DNA of 64,000 bases from Tenodera sinensis (lineage: Eukaryota > Arthropoda > Insecta > Mantodea > Mantidae), in the NCBI GenBank assembly GCA_030765045.1, contig CM060963.1, forward strand, positions 98,549,854 through 98,613,853, written 5' to 3'. The translations under genes were made by a program, and so were the position numbers. Of the stretch, positions 12,118 to 23,300 are shown piece after piece. The notes below the pieces were generated by a model. The model worked only from the letters and a program-made list of their open reading frames with translations. It was not told the origin of the DNA and did no database searches. Each line of letters starts with the position of its first letter. Positions within the stretch are counted from its first letter, which is position 1.

Positions 12118-13161
12118 TCAAGGGGGATGGTTGAAAAGGTCTGTTATGAACTTGGAAAACAAGGAGCGTAAGTGTGGAAGATAGGAATGCAAAAGGGAGA
12201 GGAAGGGGTTGAAAAGGGATGAGATGAGAGAATCCGAAGCAGAAGTCGAGGAACACCTGGGTGGTGTATCTTTGGCAGATGACTGTTGAGGTCTAGAAAA
12301 CCATTGTGGCGTAGAAGAGGAGGTGGAAGCTTGACCAGGCATGGCCGGGAAATGACGGTCATTGACGGGTGGGGGCGGTGGCGGTTCACGCTCTCGCGGA
12401 ATGGTAGTGTTAACAGAATTATTACGGAGCTGTTTGTGTTTGAGTCGGAGATAATAAGAACATCCTTTATAGTTTGCCGCATGGGTTTCCCCACAGTTTA
12501 CACAGCAAGGAGGTGTCTGACGAGCTTTAGTACAGGTAGAAAAATGATGGTTGCCGGGGCATTTAACACAACGTGCAGGAAGATGGCAGAAATTCTTGGT
12601 ATGTCCGTAACGTTGGCAGTTGGTGCACTGAGGGATGGTAGGAGATTTACGGCGATACTCAACGTAAACAACAGCATGCTGAATATGCTTCAACTCGAAG
12701 ATACGTTTGGCATCCTCAGAACGCTCCAATTCGACTGCACAAAGGGGCATCGGTTGTTTATTGCGAAAGAAGAGACGAACCACTTTGTTGACAGGCAACT
12801 TTTCCGTTTGGAGTTCGTGTAGAACCTCTTCGTCCGTTAAAGAGTAGGGAACCCCGCGTATGACAACTTCAAGTTTCTGAGAATGTGGATCTTGGAAAGT
12901 GTGAAATGGTAGCTGTTCTTGCTCAAAAAGCTTGGTGACCGAGCGGTAGTCAGCAATGGTAGTTGTACTGATCTTTAACACAGGTCCACGTTGTTGAGTT
13001 GTGAAATCAGAAGAGGCATGAGATCGTAGGTCCGCTAAAACTTGCTGGTAATTGTTGACGTCGTGCAGGAAAATGGGTGGAATTTTTATGCTGGATGCGT
13101 CGGTGGATGCAGTTTGTGCTTCGGAGTCCTCCATGGTTTCCAAAATGGCGAATCTGTTATG
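12118..13161 (-). pseudogene. Jockey ORF1, C-terminal 347 codons (split by the LTR insertion)
   Basis: This is the RNA-binding, gag-like protein of the LINE. The region holds a domain of the PRE_C2HC type (DVNNYQQVLADLRSH onward), then zinc knuckles beginning PQCTNCQRYGHTKNFC, followed by CVKCPGNHHFSTC and a third Cys motif CCVNCGETHAANYKGC. The tail is proline/serine rich. It is joined in phase to the N-terminal part at 17444-17803; exactly one copy of the 4-bp duplication belongs to the ancestral frame, and the two parts total 468 codons including the stop. Apart from the insertion no lesion is visible. Confidence 0.9.
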
Positions 13162-13353
13162 CACATGAAGGAGTCTCTTCCGGCTGGTATCTCCCGTCAC
13201 CAGTATGAAGGGAATCTTCAGCTCGTCGTCACTTTGAAGGGTCGGTATGATGAATTCTTTTCTCGTATAAAAGATCCGGCTAACTCTTTCGATGAACTGC
13301 GATGACTCTTTCTCTCCTATCTCGGTCGTGGTACGGGTATGAAGTATGTTCAC
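12118..13353 (-). CDS. chimeric open frame: 3' LTR sequence fused in phase to Jockey ORF1
   Basis: A 411-codon frame starts in the left LTR (ATG at 13351-13353), runs about 63 codons through LTR sequence, crosses the LTR end at 13166 without changing phase, and continues as the Jockey ORF1 C-terminal region to 12118. The LTR is in the same orientation and could supply a promoter. Whether it is ever transcribed or translated is unknown. The matching LTR-only frame in the other LTR ends after 76 codons (16917-17147). I regard it as an accident of insertion with possible expression. Confidence 0.5.
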   Translation of the reverse strand: MNILHTRTTTEIGEKESSQFIERVSRIFYTRKEFIIPTLQSDDELKIPFILVTGDTSRKRLLHVHNRFAILETMEDSEAQTASTDASSIKIPPIFLHDVNNYQQVLADLRSHASSDFTTQQRGPVLKISTTTIADYRSVTKLFEQEQLPFHTFQDPHSQKLEVVIRGVPYSLTDEEVLHELQTEKLPVNKVVRLFFRNKQPMPLCAVELERSEDAKRIFELKHIQHAVVYVEYRRKSPTIPQCTNCQRYGHTKNFCHLPARCVKCPGNHHFSTCTKARQTPPCCVNCGETHAANYKGCSYYLRLKHKQLRNNSVNTTIPREREPPPPPPVNDRHFPAMPGQASTSSSTPQWFSRPQQSSAKDTPPRCSSTSASDSLISSLFNPFLSLLHSYLPHLRSLFSKFITDLFNHPP

Positions 13354-13649
13354 AATTTACAGCTGATAATTTTCCTTGAGACGCGACCCCCGTGAAAATT
13401 ATATGTTACGTCGATGTATTAACTTTTAGTCTTTCTAATGAGATAGTCTTCTTTGCTCTGGAGGCCACAATTGAAATAATATTAGTGTATTTATTATCAC
13501 AATTTTATTCGTTAATATCTATAACATTTACAATGAAGACAAAAGATAATCGCACTAGGCCAACTGCAAACGATATAATGCAAACAATCAAACAATGGGA
13601 AACAAAACACTCCAACACAACACCTACCATAACTAATAATACTGCATCA
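13166..13649 (-). repeat. 3' LTR
   Basis: This is the left 484-bp LTR. Minus-strand AATAAA signals lie at 13504-13509 and 13490-13495. It joins Jockey ORF1 directly on its low-coordinate side through the 4-bp duplication. Confidence 0.95.
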
Positions 13650-13656
13650 AATGCCC

Positions 13657-13733
13657 CTCATCACAGTATATGCAACTAATTCTATTTTGGGAAAATTGTT
13701 TTCAGCCATACAATGTTGCATGTACTGTGATGA
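13657..13733. other. hairpin beside the 3' LTR
   Basis: About 19 bases at 13657-13676 (ctcatcacagtatatgcaac) are the near-perfect inverted complement of 13715-13733, with one mismatch, giving a stem with a 38-base loop in the untranslated interior just before the 3' LTR. It also overlaps the purine-rich GATGAGGGGCA stretch (minus strand), the best candidate for the polypurine tract. Role unknown. Confidence 0.6.
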
Positions 13734-13911
13734 TCTCCCCACAACAATGTAATTGTACAACAATATAACAACTGTGTTGAAAAACATGTCATCGTTGAAT
13801 ACAAAAATATTTTCTCTTGACAATGTTTCGATTTTTTGGCAACTTTCAGGGGTTCTATGCCCCTCCCCACTAAAATTTGTTTTATGATTTTTCTTATAAT
13901 TGATTGTCACG

Positions 13912-14772
13912 TCACTTTGCCATATCTATTTCGGCATCTCGGTTCTTGATTAAGCACGCTCTCAGTTGATTCTTTTGTTCTTCATTTATATTGTGCACAT
14001 TATTCACTTTTTCGTTCAGCGTAGCCATAAAAGATTCTTCTTCTTTCTTTTTATCATCTCTGACGACATCCAATCTGTATACTCCGCAATCATCTCGCAG
14101 ATGGTGATTCTCTCCTCGAACTCCGCGAACATTATTATTAAACAAATCAATTTCGACGTATTTTTGTATATCATCGCAGTCGTCTTCTTCATTTGCACTT
14201 ACTTTTTCGTCGTCGTACAATATAACATTCTCGACAAAAAATCTTCCATTATTAACATCGTCGAAATCCTCGTTCGCTTCAATATTTTCACCTTCTAACA
14301 GTCTCACTATTCGCGTGTTTTCACCATCTTTAACGCGTAGTTCATGCTCTTCGAAATCGATGATTGCTTGCCAGTGATAAAGTAAGTCGTTTCCAATAAT
14401 AATTTCTCTTGCCAAACGCTGAATAACTAATGCGACAAAATCAAATTTCCAACCATTTACATGTGCTTTAACTAACATTTGATATTTCACCCGATCTCTC
14501 TTTTTACCGATCGCTGTACTACAATACACATTGTTTACGTGCAAGTACTCTATCTTGTTTGAGGATAATAATTCCTGGAATAATTCCTCTGAAATTACCG
14601 ATGAGCTTGCCCCAGTATCTATTAACACAGTGAAGCTACGGTCCCATATATTTAACTCAATTTGAGGTGGATTGACTAACTCTTTATTGGACTTTACTGG
14701 GTTAATTTTGTTGTCGGTGATTAAATTTACGTGAATTTTGCCCTGTGCCTGCACCATCAAATCATTTTCCAA
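13912..14772 (-). CDS. retropepsin (pro) frame with truncated pol
   Basis: This is the 286-codon frame downstream of gag in the -1 phase. The displayed first codon is TTG, so entry is by frameshift rather than by its own ATG. The aspartic protease active site is VLIDTGASSSVIS (about residue 48); LAREIIIGNDLLYHW matches the family's second conserved block. The protein would cleave the Gag precursor in particles. After an acidic spacer the frame reaches NEEQKNQLRACLIKNRD, the usual lead-in to reverse transcriptase in Gypsy pol, and then stops after seven unrelated residues. That marks the deletion point. Confidence 0.88.
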   Translation of the reverse strand: MENDLMVQAQGKIHVNLITDNKINPVKSNKELVNPPQIELNIWDRSFTVLIDTGASSSVISEELFQELLSSNKIEYLHVNNVYCSTAIGKKRDRVKYQMLVKAHVNGWKFDFVALVIQRLAREIIIGNDLLYHWQAIIDFEEHELRVKDGENTRIVRLLEGENIEANEDFDDVNNGRFFVENVILYDDEKVSANEEDDCDDIQKYVEIDLFNNNVRGVRGENHHLRDDCGVYRLDVVRDDKKKEEESFMATLNEKVNNVHNINEEQKNQLRACLIKNRDAEIDMAK

Positions 14773-14792
14773 GGCATAAAATGATTTCGGAA

Positions 14793-16817
14793 TTAATTTC
14801 CCTGATTCTCATTCGTTTGATTGTTACTTGTTGATATCGTGTCAGTATTTGTTTCTTGATTCTGTGTTCTAGGAAAGTCGCGATCATTCCTGCGTTCGAC
14901 GCTTTCCTCCTCGAACCTAGGCACTTGGGTTACATTTTCCTGATAATTTGTACTATGATTTCTCGGATCGTAGCTTCCATTCCACCTACGATTGTAATTT
15001 CTGTAAAACCGGATGTGATTAATTTGACTGGTTCTTCCACACCCTCTGGTATCGCCACCATAATCATGATTACGTCTCTCGTATCGCGGATTTTGTCTGT
15101 CTCGCGGTATAGGACCTCTGTAATTCGATCTTACATCAGGACGTCTATTTGTTCTGTAGTTTTCACCATTATTTTGGTGTGTTTCATCTCTCACACCATT
15201 TCCCTGGTTCTCATTCGTTGTTGGAAAATTATTTCTAAGACGTTCTAATTGCGTTCCTTGATTCCTACCTTGGCCACCTACAGCGCGCTGTCCATTTTCA
15301 TATCGCTGACTGGAGTTAGTCTCTTGGTAATTATTCTGTGCCTCGAACTCTGCCAATAATTCAATTACGTCCGAAAAATCAACCGGTTTCGCCACGATCA
15401 GATTATTTCTTATGTGCGGTGGATAATGGCGAATAAGTGCTTCAATAACCTCCTGTTCACTCAACTGAGGTTGGAGTAGTTTCGATTTGTTCGCCAGTTT
15501 CAAAAAATACTCCATCATTGAAATACCACGTTTACTGTCATAATGTCCGGTAGCCAGTTCGACTTTAATCTGGTTTTGACGTCCCGGTCCCCAAAATCTA
15601 TTTATAAAAAGGTTTCGAAACATACTATATGTTTCGTGAGACGCCAAAGTTAGTCTTAACCATTCCAATGCGTTTTTCTTAAGACAGCGTTTAACCACCA
15701 CCATTCGTATCTCGTTCGGAATTCGTTTGATCCTAAAATAATCCTCCAGTTCTTTTATGAAAATTTTTGGATTGTCACCGGCTTCTTCGTCAAATGACGG
15801 AGGGGTTAGGTCATGGAACAAGTGACTAGCGTGACAATTATGGTTTTGACTAGGGGAGTGCATTGGCATAGCTAAATCATTCTCCTGAAAGTCCGCCATA
15901 TTACTGTTATTGTCAAGTGCATCAGTATTGGTCATATTTTTGCATTCACTCACAAATTGATCATGATTGTCATTAACTCTATCAGCCTGTAGAGCAATCA
16001 CAACTTGGGAAAGCCTTCCTGTAAATTCTTTTTCCTTTGTAACCGTTTCATTTATTCTATTTACATTTACATTGGCTTCCTCCTTTACTTTATTCAATTC
16101 TTCTCGCTGTGACTGCATCTCAGCGCTTATACCCTTTACAACATTTTCTAAACTATCAATTTTTACATCAATGTCATTTTGTTTTGACCTAATTCCATCT
16201 TGATACATTTTACAACTCTGTTCTACCACGACTATCTCTGTTCTCAATTCATCTCCTACCTTTGCAATTTTTGCATTCTGTTCTGCTAGTTTTTCATCAA
16301 ATTCTTTACTTAATTCAGCTTTCATTTCTACAACTGTCTTCTCCTGTCCTAACTTAACTTCATTTATCAATTCTCCTAGCCTAGCTATTTCTACTGTGTT
16401 TGATTCCTGTCCTAATTTTATCACGCTTACTAACTGACCTAATTTAGCTATATCATTGTTACTTGATTCTATTCTTTCTGTACATTCCTTCTTACATAAT
16501 TCAATTTCTTGTGACAATTTATTTATATTTCTGGCATTATCCTCCTTCAAATCTGCTACATTTCTAACACTATCCTCTCTTAGTTTTGCTACATCTGCTT
16601 TTAGTTCTGTTACATTTCTAACAAAATCTGCTTTTATATCTGCTGTATTTTTGTTCATCGCTTCCAATATTTCTTTCAATCCTATTTCAGATTCCTTACA
16701 TACTACATTCTTTCTACCTTCTACTGATAACTTATCACTCACTTCCCTCTCTACACTATCATTATCTTTCTCAACTTTTTCCATCTTCTGTACAATTTTC
16801 TTATTGCGTAGTATCAT
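14793..16817 (-). CDS. Gag polyprotein of the LTR retrotransposon
   Basis: An intact 674-codon frame with an ATG start shortly after the primer-binding site and leader. Residues about 45-290 form a long coiled coil with degenerate repeats of the type IARLGELINEVKLGQE. Residues about 330-495 are a retrotransposon Gag core (TPPSFDEEAGDNPKIFIKEL, then FINRFWGPGRQNQ, then LSEQEVIEALIRHYPPHIR). Residues about 530-640 are very rich in Arg, Asn, Tyr and Gly. There is no CCHC zinc knuckle; the basic tail probably does the RNA binding. It would assemble the cytoplasmic particle. The open frame fits the youth of the insertion. Confidence 0.9.
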   Translation of the reverse strand: MILRNKKIVQKMEKVEKDNDSVEREVSDKLSVEGRKNVVCKESEIGLKEILEAMNKNTADIKADFVRNVTELKADVAKLREDSVRNVADLKEDNARNINKLSQEIELCKKECTERIESSNNDIAKLGQLVSVIKLGQESNTVEIARLGELINEVKLGQEKTVVEMKAELSKEFDEKLAEQNAKIAKVGDELRTEIVVVEQSCKMYQDGIRSKQNDIDVKIDSLENVVKGISAEMQSQREELNKVKEEANVNVNRINETVTKEKEFTGRLSQVVIALQADRVNDNHDQFVSECKNMTNTDALDNNSNMADFQENDLAMPMHSPSQNHNCHASHLFHDLTPPSFDEEAGDNPKIFIKELEDYFRIKRIPNEIRMVVVKRCLKKNALEWLRLTLASHETYSMFRNLFINRFWGPGRQNQIKVELATGHYDSKRGISMMEYFLKLANKSKLLQPQLSEQEVIEALIRHYPPHIRNNLIVAKPVDFSDVIELLAEFEAQNNYQETNSSQRYENGQRAVGGQGRNQGTQLERLRNNFPTTNENQGNGVRDETHQNNGENYRTNRRPDVRSNYRGPIPRDRQNPRYERRNHDYGGDTRGCGRTSQINHIRFYRNYNRRWNGSYDPRNHSTNYQENVTQVPRFEEESVERRNDRDFPRTQNQETNTDTISTSNNQTNENQGN
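14796..14802 (-). promoter_or_regulatory. candidate -1 ribosomal frameshift site (GGGAAAT)
   Basis: On the minus strand the gag frame ends CAG GGA AAT TAA. The heptamer G GGA AAT fits the X XXY YYZ slippery pattern in the correct phase, immediately before the gag stop (14793-14795). Slipping back one base enters the open protease frame. A downstream pseudoknot or stem was not established. Confidence 0.75.
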
Positions 16818-16948
16818 AAATTAGTACTAGTCTTACTTGAATTCTGGAGCACAAGAAAAAGGATACTCCGTCAAAATGTCTTCTTTTCACTCTTTGTCCA
16901 GGTACATATTTTTACTCTATACGCCTGTATTCGAGCCGTCGCGCGTCT

Positions 16949-16956
16949 GGGCGCCA
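16949..16956 (-). promoter_or_regulatory. primer-binding site, tRNA-Lys type
   Basis: Three bases after the 5' LTR, the minus strand reads TGGCGCCC, complementary to a tRNA 3' end GGGCGCCA of the lysine type used by many retroelements. Following bases do not extend an obvious match from memory. Confidence 0.75.
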
Positions 16957-16959
16957 GTA

Positions 16960-17443
16960 TGAAGGAGTCTCTTCCGGCTGGTATCTCCCGTCACCAGTAT
17001 GAAGGGAATCTTCTGCTCGTCGTCACTTTGAAGGGTCGGTATGATGAATTCTTTTCTCGTATAAAAGATCCGGCTAACTCTTTCGATGAACTGCGATGAC
17101 TCTTTCTCTCCTATCTCGGTCGTGGTACGGGTATGAAGTATGTTCACAATTTACAGCTGATAATTTTCCTTGAGACGCGACCCCCGTGAAAATTATATGT
17201 TACGTCGATGTATTAACTTTTAGTCTTTCTAATGAGATAGTCTTCTTTGCTCTGGAGGCCACAATTGAAATAATATTAGTGTATTTATTATCACAATTTT
17301 ATTCGTTAATATCTATAACATTTACAATGAAGACAAAAGATAATCGCACTAGGCCAACTGCAAACGATATAATGCAAACAATCAAACAATGGGAAACAAA
17401 ACACTCCAACACAACACCTACCATAACTAATAATACTGCATCA
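16960..17443 (-). repeat. 5' LTR
   Basis: This is the right 484-bp LTR, identical in length to the left one with one substitution noticed. A 76-codon frame (16917-17147) starting inside it is the untruncated counterpart of the chimeric frame in the left LTR. Confidence 0.95.
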
Positions 17444-17803
17444 CACAGAAGGTAAATATACCATATATTTCTGGGGAAGAGAAGAAGAAGCGGCAGTTTT
17501 TCGCTTATTGGGTATACAGAAGGCACCTTCGGATGGAAGTTGCGAAGTGGCGTAGTTGCGTTTGGTTGCTCCAGTCGAATGGGGCTGGCCAGTTGCAGTG
17601 GCGAACTGCGATGACGGCATGTTGGAACAAGCCTCAGGAACAGGAAAAGCAGAAGCAGTAGAAGAATATGTTTGGCAGTTGCTCATTGAAGGTTGTTGAA
17701 GTGAGGGATGAGTTAACGTTGGTACAGATAATGGCTCAGTGTCATAAGCAATGTTTAAAGAGGAACGTACTAAGTAGCCAGTTCCATCTGTTTCTAGTTC
17801 CAT
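17444..17803 (-). pseudogene. Jockey ORF1, N-terminal 120 codons
   Basis: It starts at ATG 17801-17803 and is rich in Ser, Thr and Pro, as is usual for the variable N-terminus of Jockey ORF1. It is cut at codon 120 by the LTR insertion. Removing the insertion continues the frame directly into 13161-12118. Confidence 0.85.
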
Positions 17804-17943
17804 GTGGAAAGAAATTATAATATCTCACGAGAAACTCGCTAACACAGCACTGTAAGCACAGCAAACAGCTGAAACGCACAGGTGAATGAACTACGCAAAT
17901 CACTAAGATACAACACGATTAACACGCGCAGCGACTACCAACA

Positions 17944-17950
17944 CACGTCC
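17944..17950 (-). promoter_or_regulatory. downstream promoter element of the Jockey LINE
   Basis: On the minus strand GGACGTG occupies positions +27 to +33 counted from the element's first base as set by the target-site duplication. This matches the RGWCGTG downstream promoter element and the spacing known for TATA-less internal promoters of insect LINEs such as jockey, Doc and I. Its place supports a complete 5' end. Confidence 0.75.
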
Positions 17951-17985
17951 GTCTCAGATGATAGCTGCGGGAGCACTTGAAGCGG

Positions 17986-19675
<1,690 letters not shown>

Positions 19676-20279
19676 AATTCGATGGAGAAAAAAGATGGCA
19701 GCGGGGAATTGAAAATGTTACGAGCAATCCTATACAGCGAGTAGAGGCGAAAAAGCTAGTGCAAGTCTCTCAAACAAAGGGACAATTCCAAAGTCGAGTA
19801 GAAATAAACCGGGTAAACCAGAAGAGGTGGGATATGACCAGGTGGAATGGGAGGACAGAGAGACAGTCTACGTATGTGGGTAGCTTGAAACGGGAGAAGG
19901 GCAAGCAGAAACTTCCAGCTCGTATTTGGAAAAAATATTAAATAAAAAAGTGGATATATAATGAACATGTGTTAGTTTATAGGAAGCCGCAGAAAAAAAA
20001 AAGGGACGAAAATGGTGCTCCACACCGTGTGACAAGGAAGATAAAGTGATCAAGTGAACTGCGTTCAGGGGTGGTAGAAGGGATGGAAATAAGAGTTTAG
20101 GATTAATGTCAAGTAGGCATTTTAAAAAAGCGAAAGTGAGGAAAGGAAGTGGAGGTGATATAGATGTATGAAGAAAATTAGTAAGTGAGGTGTAGAAAAT
20201 TATTAATCAGGAAACATAAAAAAATGAGGAGAAAACAAATTTTAGAATGGAATGGGTAATCTGAAATAGTAATGATCTT
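19676..20279. other. purine-rich spacer
   Basis: This continues the purine bias of the previous stretch with no recognisable protein. Confidence 0.3.
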
Positions 20280-20295
20280 AGAAAGTATAAGAGAA

Positions 20296-20297
20296 AA

Positions 20298-20338
<41 letters not shown>
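20296..20338 (+). mobile_element. 43-bp poly(A) insertion with 16-bp duplication
   Basis: A run of 33 or so A bases with minimal extra sequence is bounded by a perfect 16-bp direct repeat AGAAAGTATAAGAGAA (20280-20295 and 20339-20354). This is what an extremely 5'-truncated LINE-driven insertion would leave. Confidence 0.7.
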
Positions 20339-20354
20339 AGAAAGTATAAGAGAA

Positions 20355-23300
20355 TTTGTTGAAAATAAGTTTGCCTTAGATCAATAATATGACCACGTGT
20401 AGTTTCTGATGTATACGACAAGGTATAAAACAAGCAACAGTCGAGTAACGATCGGAGCCGTCAGAAATAATCAATACTTCTCTTTCATGTCATTGGTTAT
20501 AAGTTTATAACTATGTGCAGCCAATAGCATGAATACCGGTGTCATTGGAGAGAGGTAAAGAAAGGGAAAGACCTCGGTAAATAATCGTGATACGCTTGTA
20601 TTTTATTATATTCGTTTTCTTATAATATTCAGTTCCTAATTTATAAATTTTTAATAGAGCTCTGTAGCAGCACGTATTTTAAATAAAAAAGAACTAAATC
20701 GGGTAGAATACAGGTTGCAGAAGCGGAGTCATGAGTTATCTTTTCACCCACCTTAAGGTAAGCCCATTTGGCACACGAGAGGTACAATCATACAATCAGT
20801 TCAAGAAAAATGTAACAGCGACACAATCTAAAGGGCAAAAGCAATAAAATGTACGTTATATCGTGTTAATATTATCTGAACCATACCAACAGCTGCATTA
20901 AGTAACGGCATAATAAATTGTCAAAATATCACAAGGAAATTAATATTTACATCTCTTTTAACAACATTATACTTAAAACTTGCTATGCCGGGTTAACTGA
21001 GCTTGTTTTTAAAATTCATTTAAGGGCATCTTAAGATCGTGTAACGTGTACATTAAAAGTCCACTGTGATGGGAATATCACACTAGATTATTCCAAAACT
21101 GTTTTCACATGTTTAGCACTTTTATAAGCCTTGCGATGGAGATACATGGACCTACACTAGGTGGCTAAAATCAGTTGCGCGCAATATGGCATAGCGTAAC
21201 AAAAATTTTAGGTACACATTTTCCCCTCATATAAATATCTAGTTGCATTATGCTGACAAACATAACTCGATTGTCACGTCACGTTTTTAAGTTTCATTGT
21301 TACCCAAGAGAGGTTTCAAATAAATAATAATAGTCAATGGCTATCGTGGTTCTCCCTAATATATTTCAAATAAGGCATTTTAAATAAGACCTGTTCCAGA
21401 GTGCTCGGTAGTATTTTACTGATTCTCCGAGGACCTTCACTACAGTGGTAACAACAAAACACTTTCTTGAGACTATGAACATTCAATAATCTGCAGTTTA
21501 GAGATAATCTACTTTAGAAATTTCTCTCTCTTTTACGTCTTTCTGAAAAGGATCTAGGACGGGTCAGATATTGAAGTTTTAAGTGACATGTCTTTTGTTT
21601 TTCTTTGCAGGTTTATTTGGATGAGTGTGTTACTAAAACTTAACGGTCACTTATCAGAAACATAGCATCTTTAATAAATGACCGTCGGCTATACTGGGTG
21701 CGGAAAAACAACGTGCAGGAAATTGTAGAGCAGAACGCCGTGCCAAAATACGCATTTTGGAGATACGAGGAAGGGATAGCAGAAAATCTTTACTATGCTA
21801 CATGTGTCAACATTAAAGTCGTCTCTTAGTCTCTGATTGCGAAACCTGTTGGTGTGGCAGATGTGAACAAAACGCACTATTGTACAATAATAGTCACTGT
21901 CAGTGGGTGGGTTTTAAGTTCAAAATCACAATGTGTTGAAGTCTACTGAGTGGTATCTACCGTAATATGGAACGCTCTTCTAGTTCAGTACAAAAAGTAC
22001 CTACAGTGCAGTATGCGCTTGTAATGGTTAATTCCTCATTGTGCACCAGTACCTATTAGTTGAGACAGTACGTGAACACTTGTGTGAGTTACACTTAATT
22101 TTCAATGGCAAATGATGTTTCATAGTACAATTTCAACTGTGTTCATATAGTGCTCAGTTGTGTCCTGCATCTGCGTCCCTATATTCCTATCTCCAAAATA
22201 CGTATGTTTACCTTGGATAACTGCCTTTGTGCTCTACACATTTCTACATATTGCTTTGCGATCCCGGTAGGCAACAGCTACTTCAAAGGCTGGTATAGAA
22301 CTTAGCAATGGGCTACAGAGAGCATCCGTAACATCGGACACTTCTTAAGGCAAGTACTATATGGCATAGTGTGTTTTTCTAAGAGGTACTAGAAACTGGC
22401 TGAAGAAGGAAGGTGAAGGCAGCAGTGCAATCACATACAATTGTTATTTCATCGCTTTATTTTAACAGAAGCAGAGTAGACATAAAGAAATGCCTATCAG
22501 CTTTGTACAAAACAAGAAATATCTCTTTTTCAACTTATAGGTAGTAATTACACATGAATTATTTATGCAAAATAAAAGAACTATACAATTGTATCTTTAA
22601 ATGCGATGAAAAGCAAAATCAGCTAAAACAACAATTGTTTCAAAATTTAGGCTAGACATTGTCACGCTTGGCTGTATCCAAAACTGGTGCACCCGTAACC
22701 TTTGAGCTCTTCGTCTACATCACGGGAAAATTGTGCACGATAGCCTCAGACTTCCAGCTTAGCACATCTGCTGCTCAGGTTAAGATGCTAAATTTAAGTT
22801 ACTGATTGCTTCATACATAAACATTTATTACTGTTTCTAATTCAAGTAAATTATTTCTTATTGTTCTCACATATGTTTACTCTCAAGATCTTTTACATAC
22901 AATAAATATATACTTACAGCCAAGTAGTAGTTAATAACAATACAGAGCGGTCACATTATGTTTCGGCTGGGAGATCGCGGGTGCTGTATACAGCACAATT
23001 GTGCCTGGCTTCCAGAAGTGTTATTGTATACTTTTCCACTGACTTTTCCTTATATATAAACAATTTAGTTTGCAGCCTATTAAGGCCTAACTCTTATTAC
23101 CCAAATCCTTGTCAACTGGGATGTCACATGGCTCTAATTTCTCACTGCACGGTGTGGATTAACTGACACATGGCTGATCTCTTTGAAACTTCCGTTTCTT
23201 CAGACAGATTGTTTAATGGAAATACTTTTAAGTGTTCAATATCATCCAATTTGCTTCCGTTAAAACTATTCTTTTTGACTTATATATTTTTCTAATAGAT

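Larger units (their letters stand above)
13166..17443 (-). mobile_element. young Gypsy-like LTR retrotransposon, pol-deleted (non-autonomous)
   Basis: Two 484-bp direct repeats (13166-13649 and 16960-17443) bound a 3310-bp interior. On the coding strand each LTR begins TG and ends CA. A 4-bp duplication CACA (13162-13165 and 17444-17447) flanks the element inside Jockey ORF1. Reading on the minus strand the order is LTR, primer-binding site, gag, protease, LTR. The LTRs differ at a single position by eye (13220 A against 17014 T), so insertion was recent. There is no reverse transcriptase, RNase H or integrase; the pol frame ends where reverse transcriptase would begin. Confidence 0.95.
9176..17976 (-). 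mobile_element. near full-length Jockey-clade LINE, interrupted by an LTR retrotransposon
   Basis: The element lies on the minus strand: 5' end at 17976, poly(A) tail at the low end (poly-T from 9177 to 9206). It is bounded by a perfect 9-bp direct repeat TTGAAGCGG at 9167-9175 and 17977-17985, which marks a target-site duplication and so both ends. Removing the LTR element and its extra 4-bp duplication (13162-17443) leaves about 4.5 kb, the expected size of a complete Jockey-type LINE with ORF1 and ORF2 but no RNase H. ORF2 is mutated, so this copy is dead. Confidence 0.92.

Noticed and set aside
11226..12822. Plus-strand open frames of 102 and 178 codons
   Set aside because: They are antisense shadows of the Jockey ORF1 and ORF2. 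The same holds for 13966-16824 opposite gag and protease.
13166..17443. Reading the two 484-bp direct repeats as a segmental duplication of LINE ORF1
   Set aside because: TG/CA ends, the primer-binding site, the 4-bp duplication and the gag-protease interior show they are LTRs. The apparent ORF1 match arises because the left LTR is fused to the LINE frame.
21746..22195. Imperfect inverted repeat around 'attttggagata'
   Set aside because: Only about 15 bases match convincingly, the flanks diverge and no duplication is visible; insufficient for an element.
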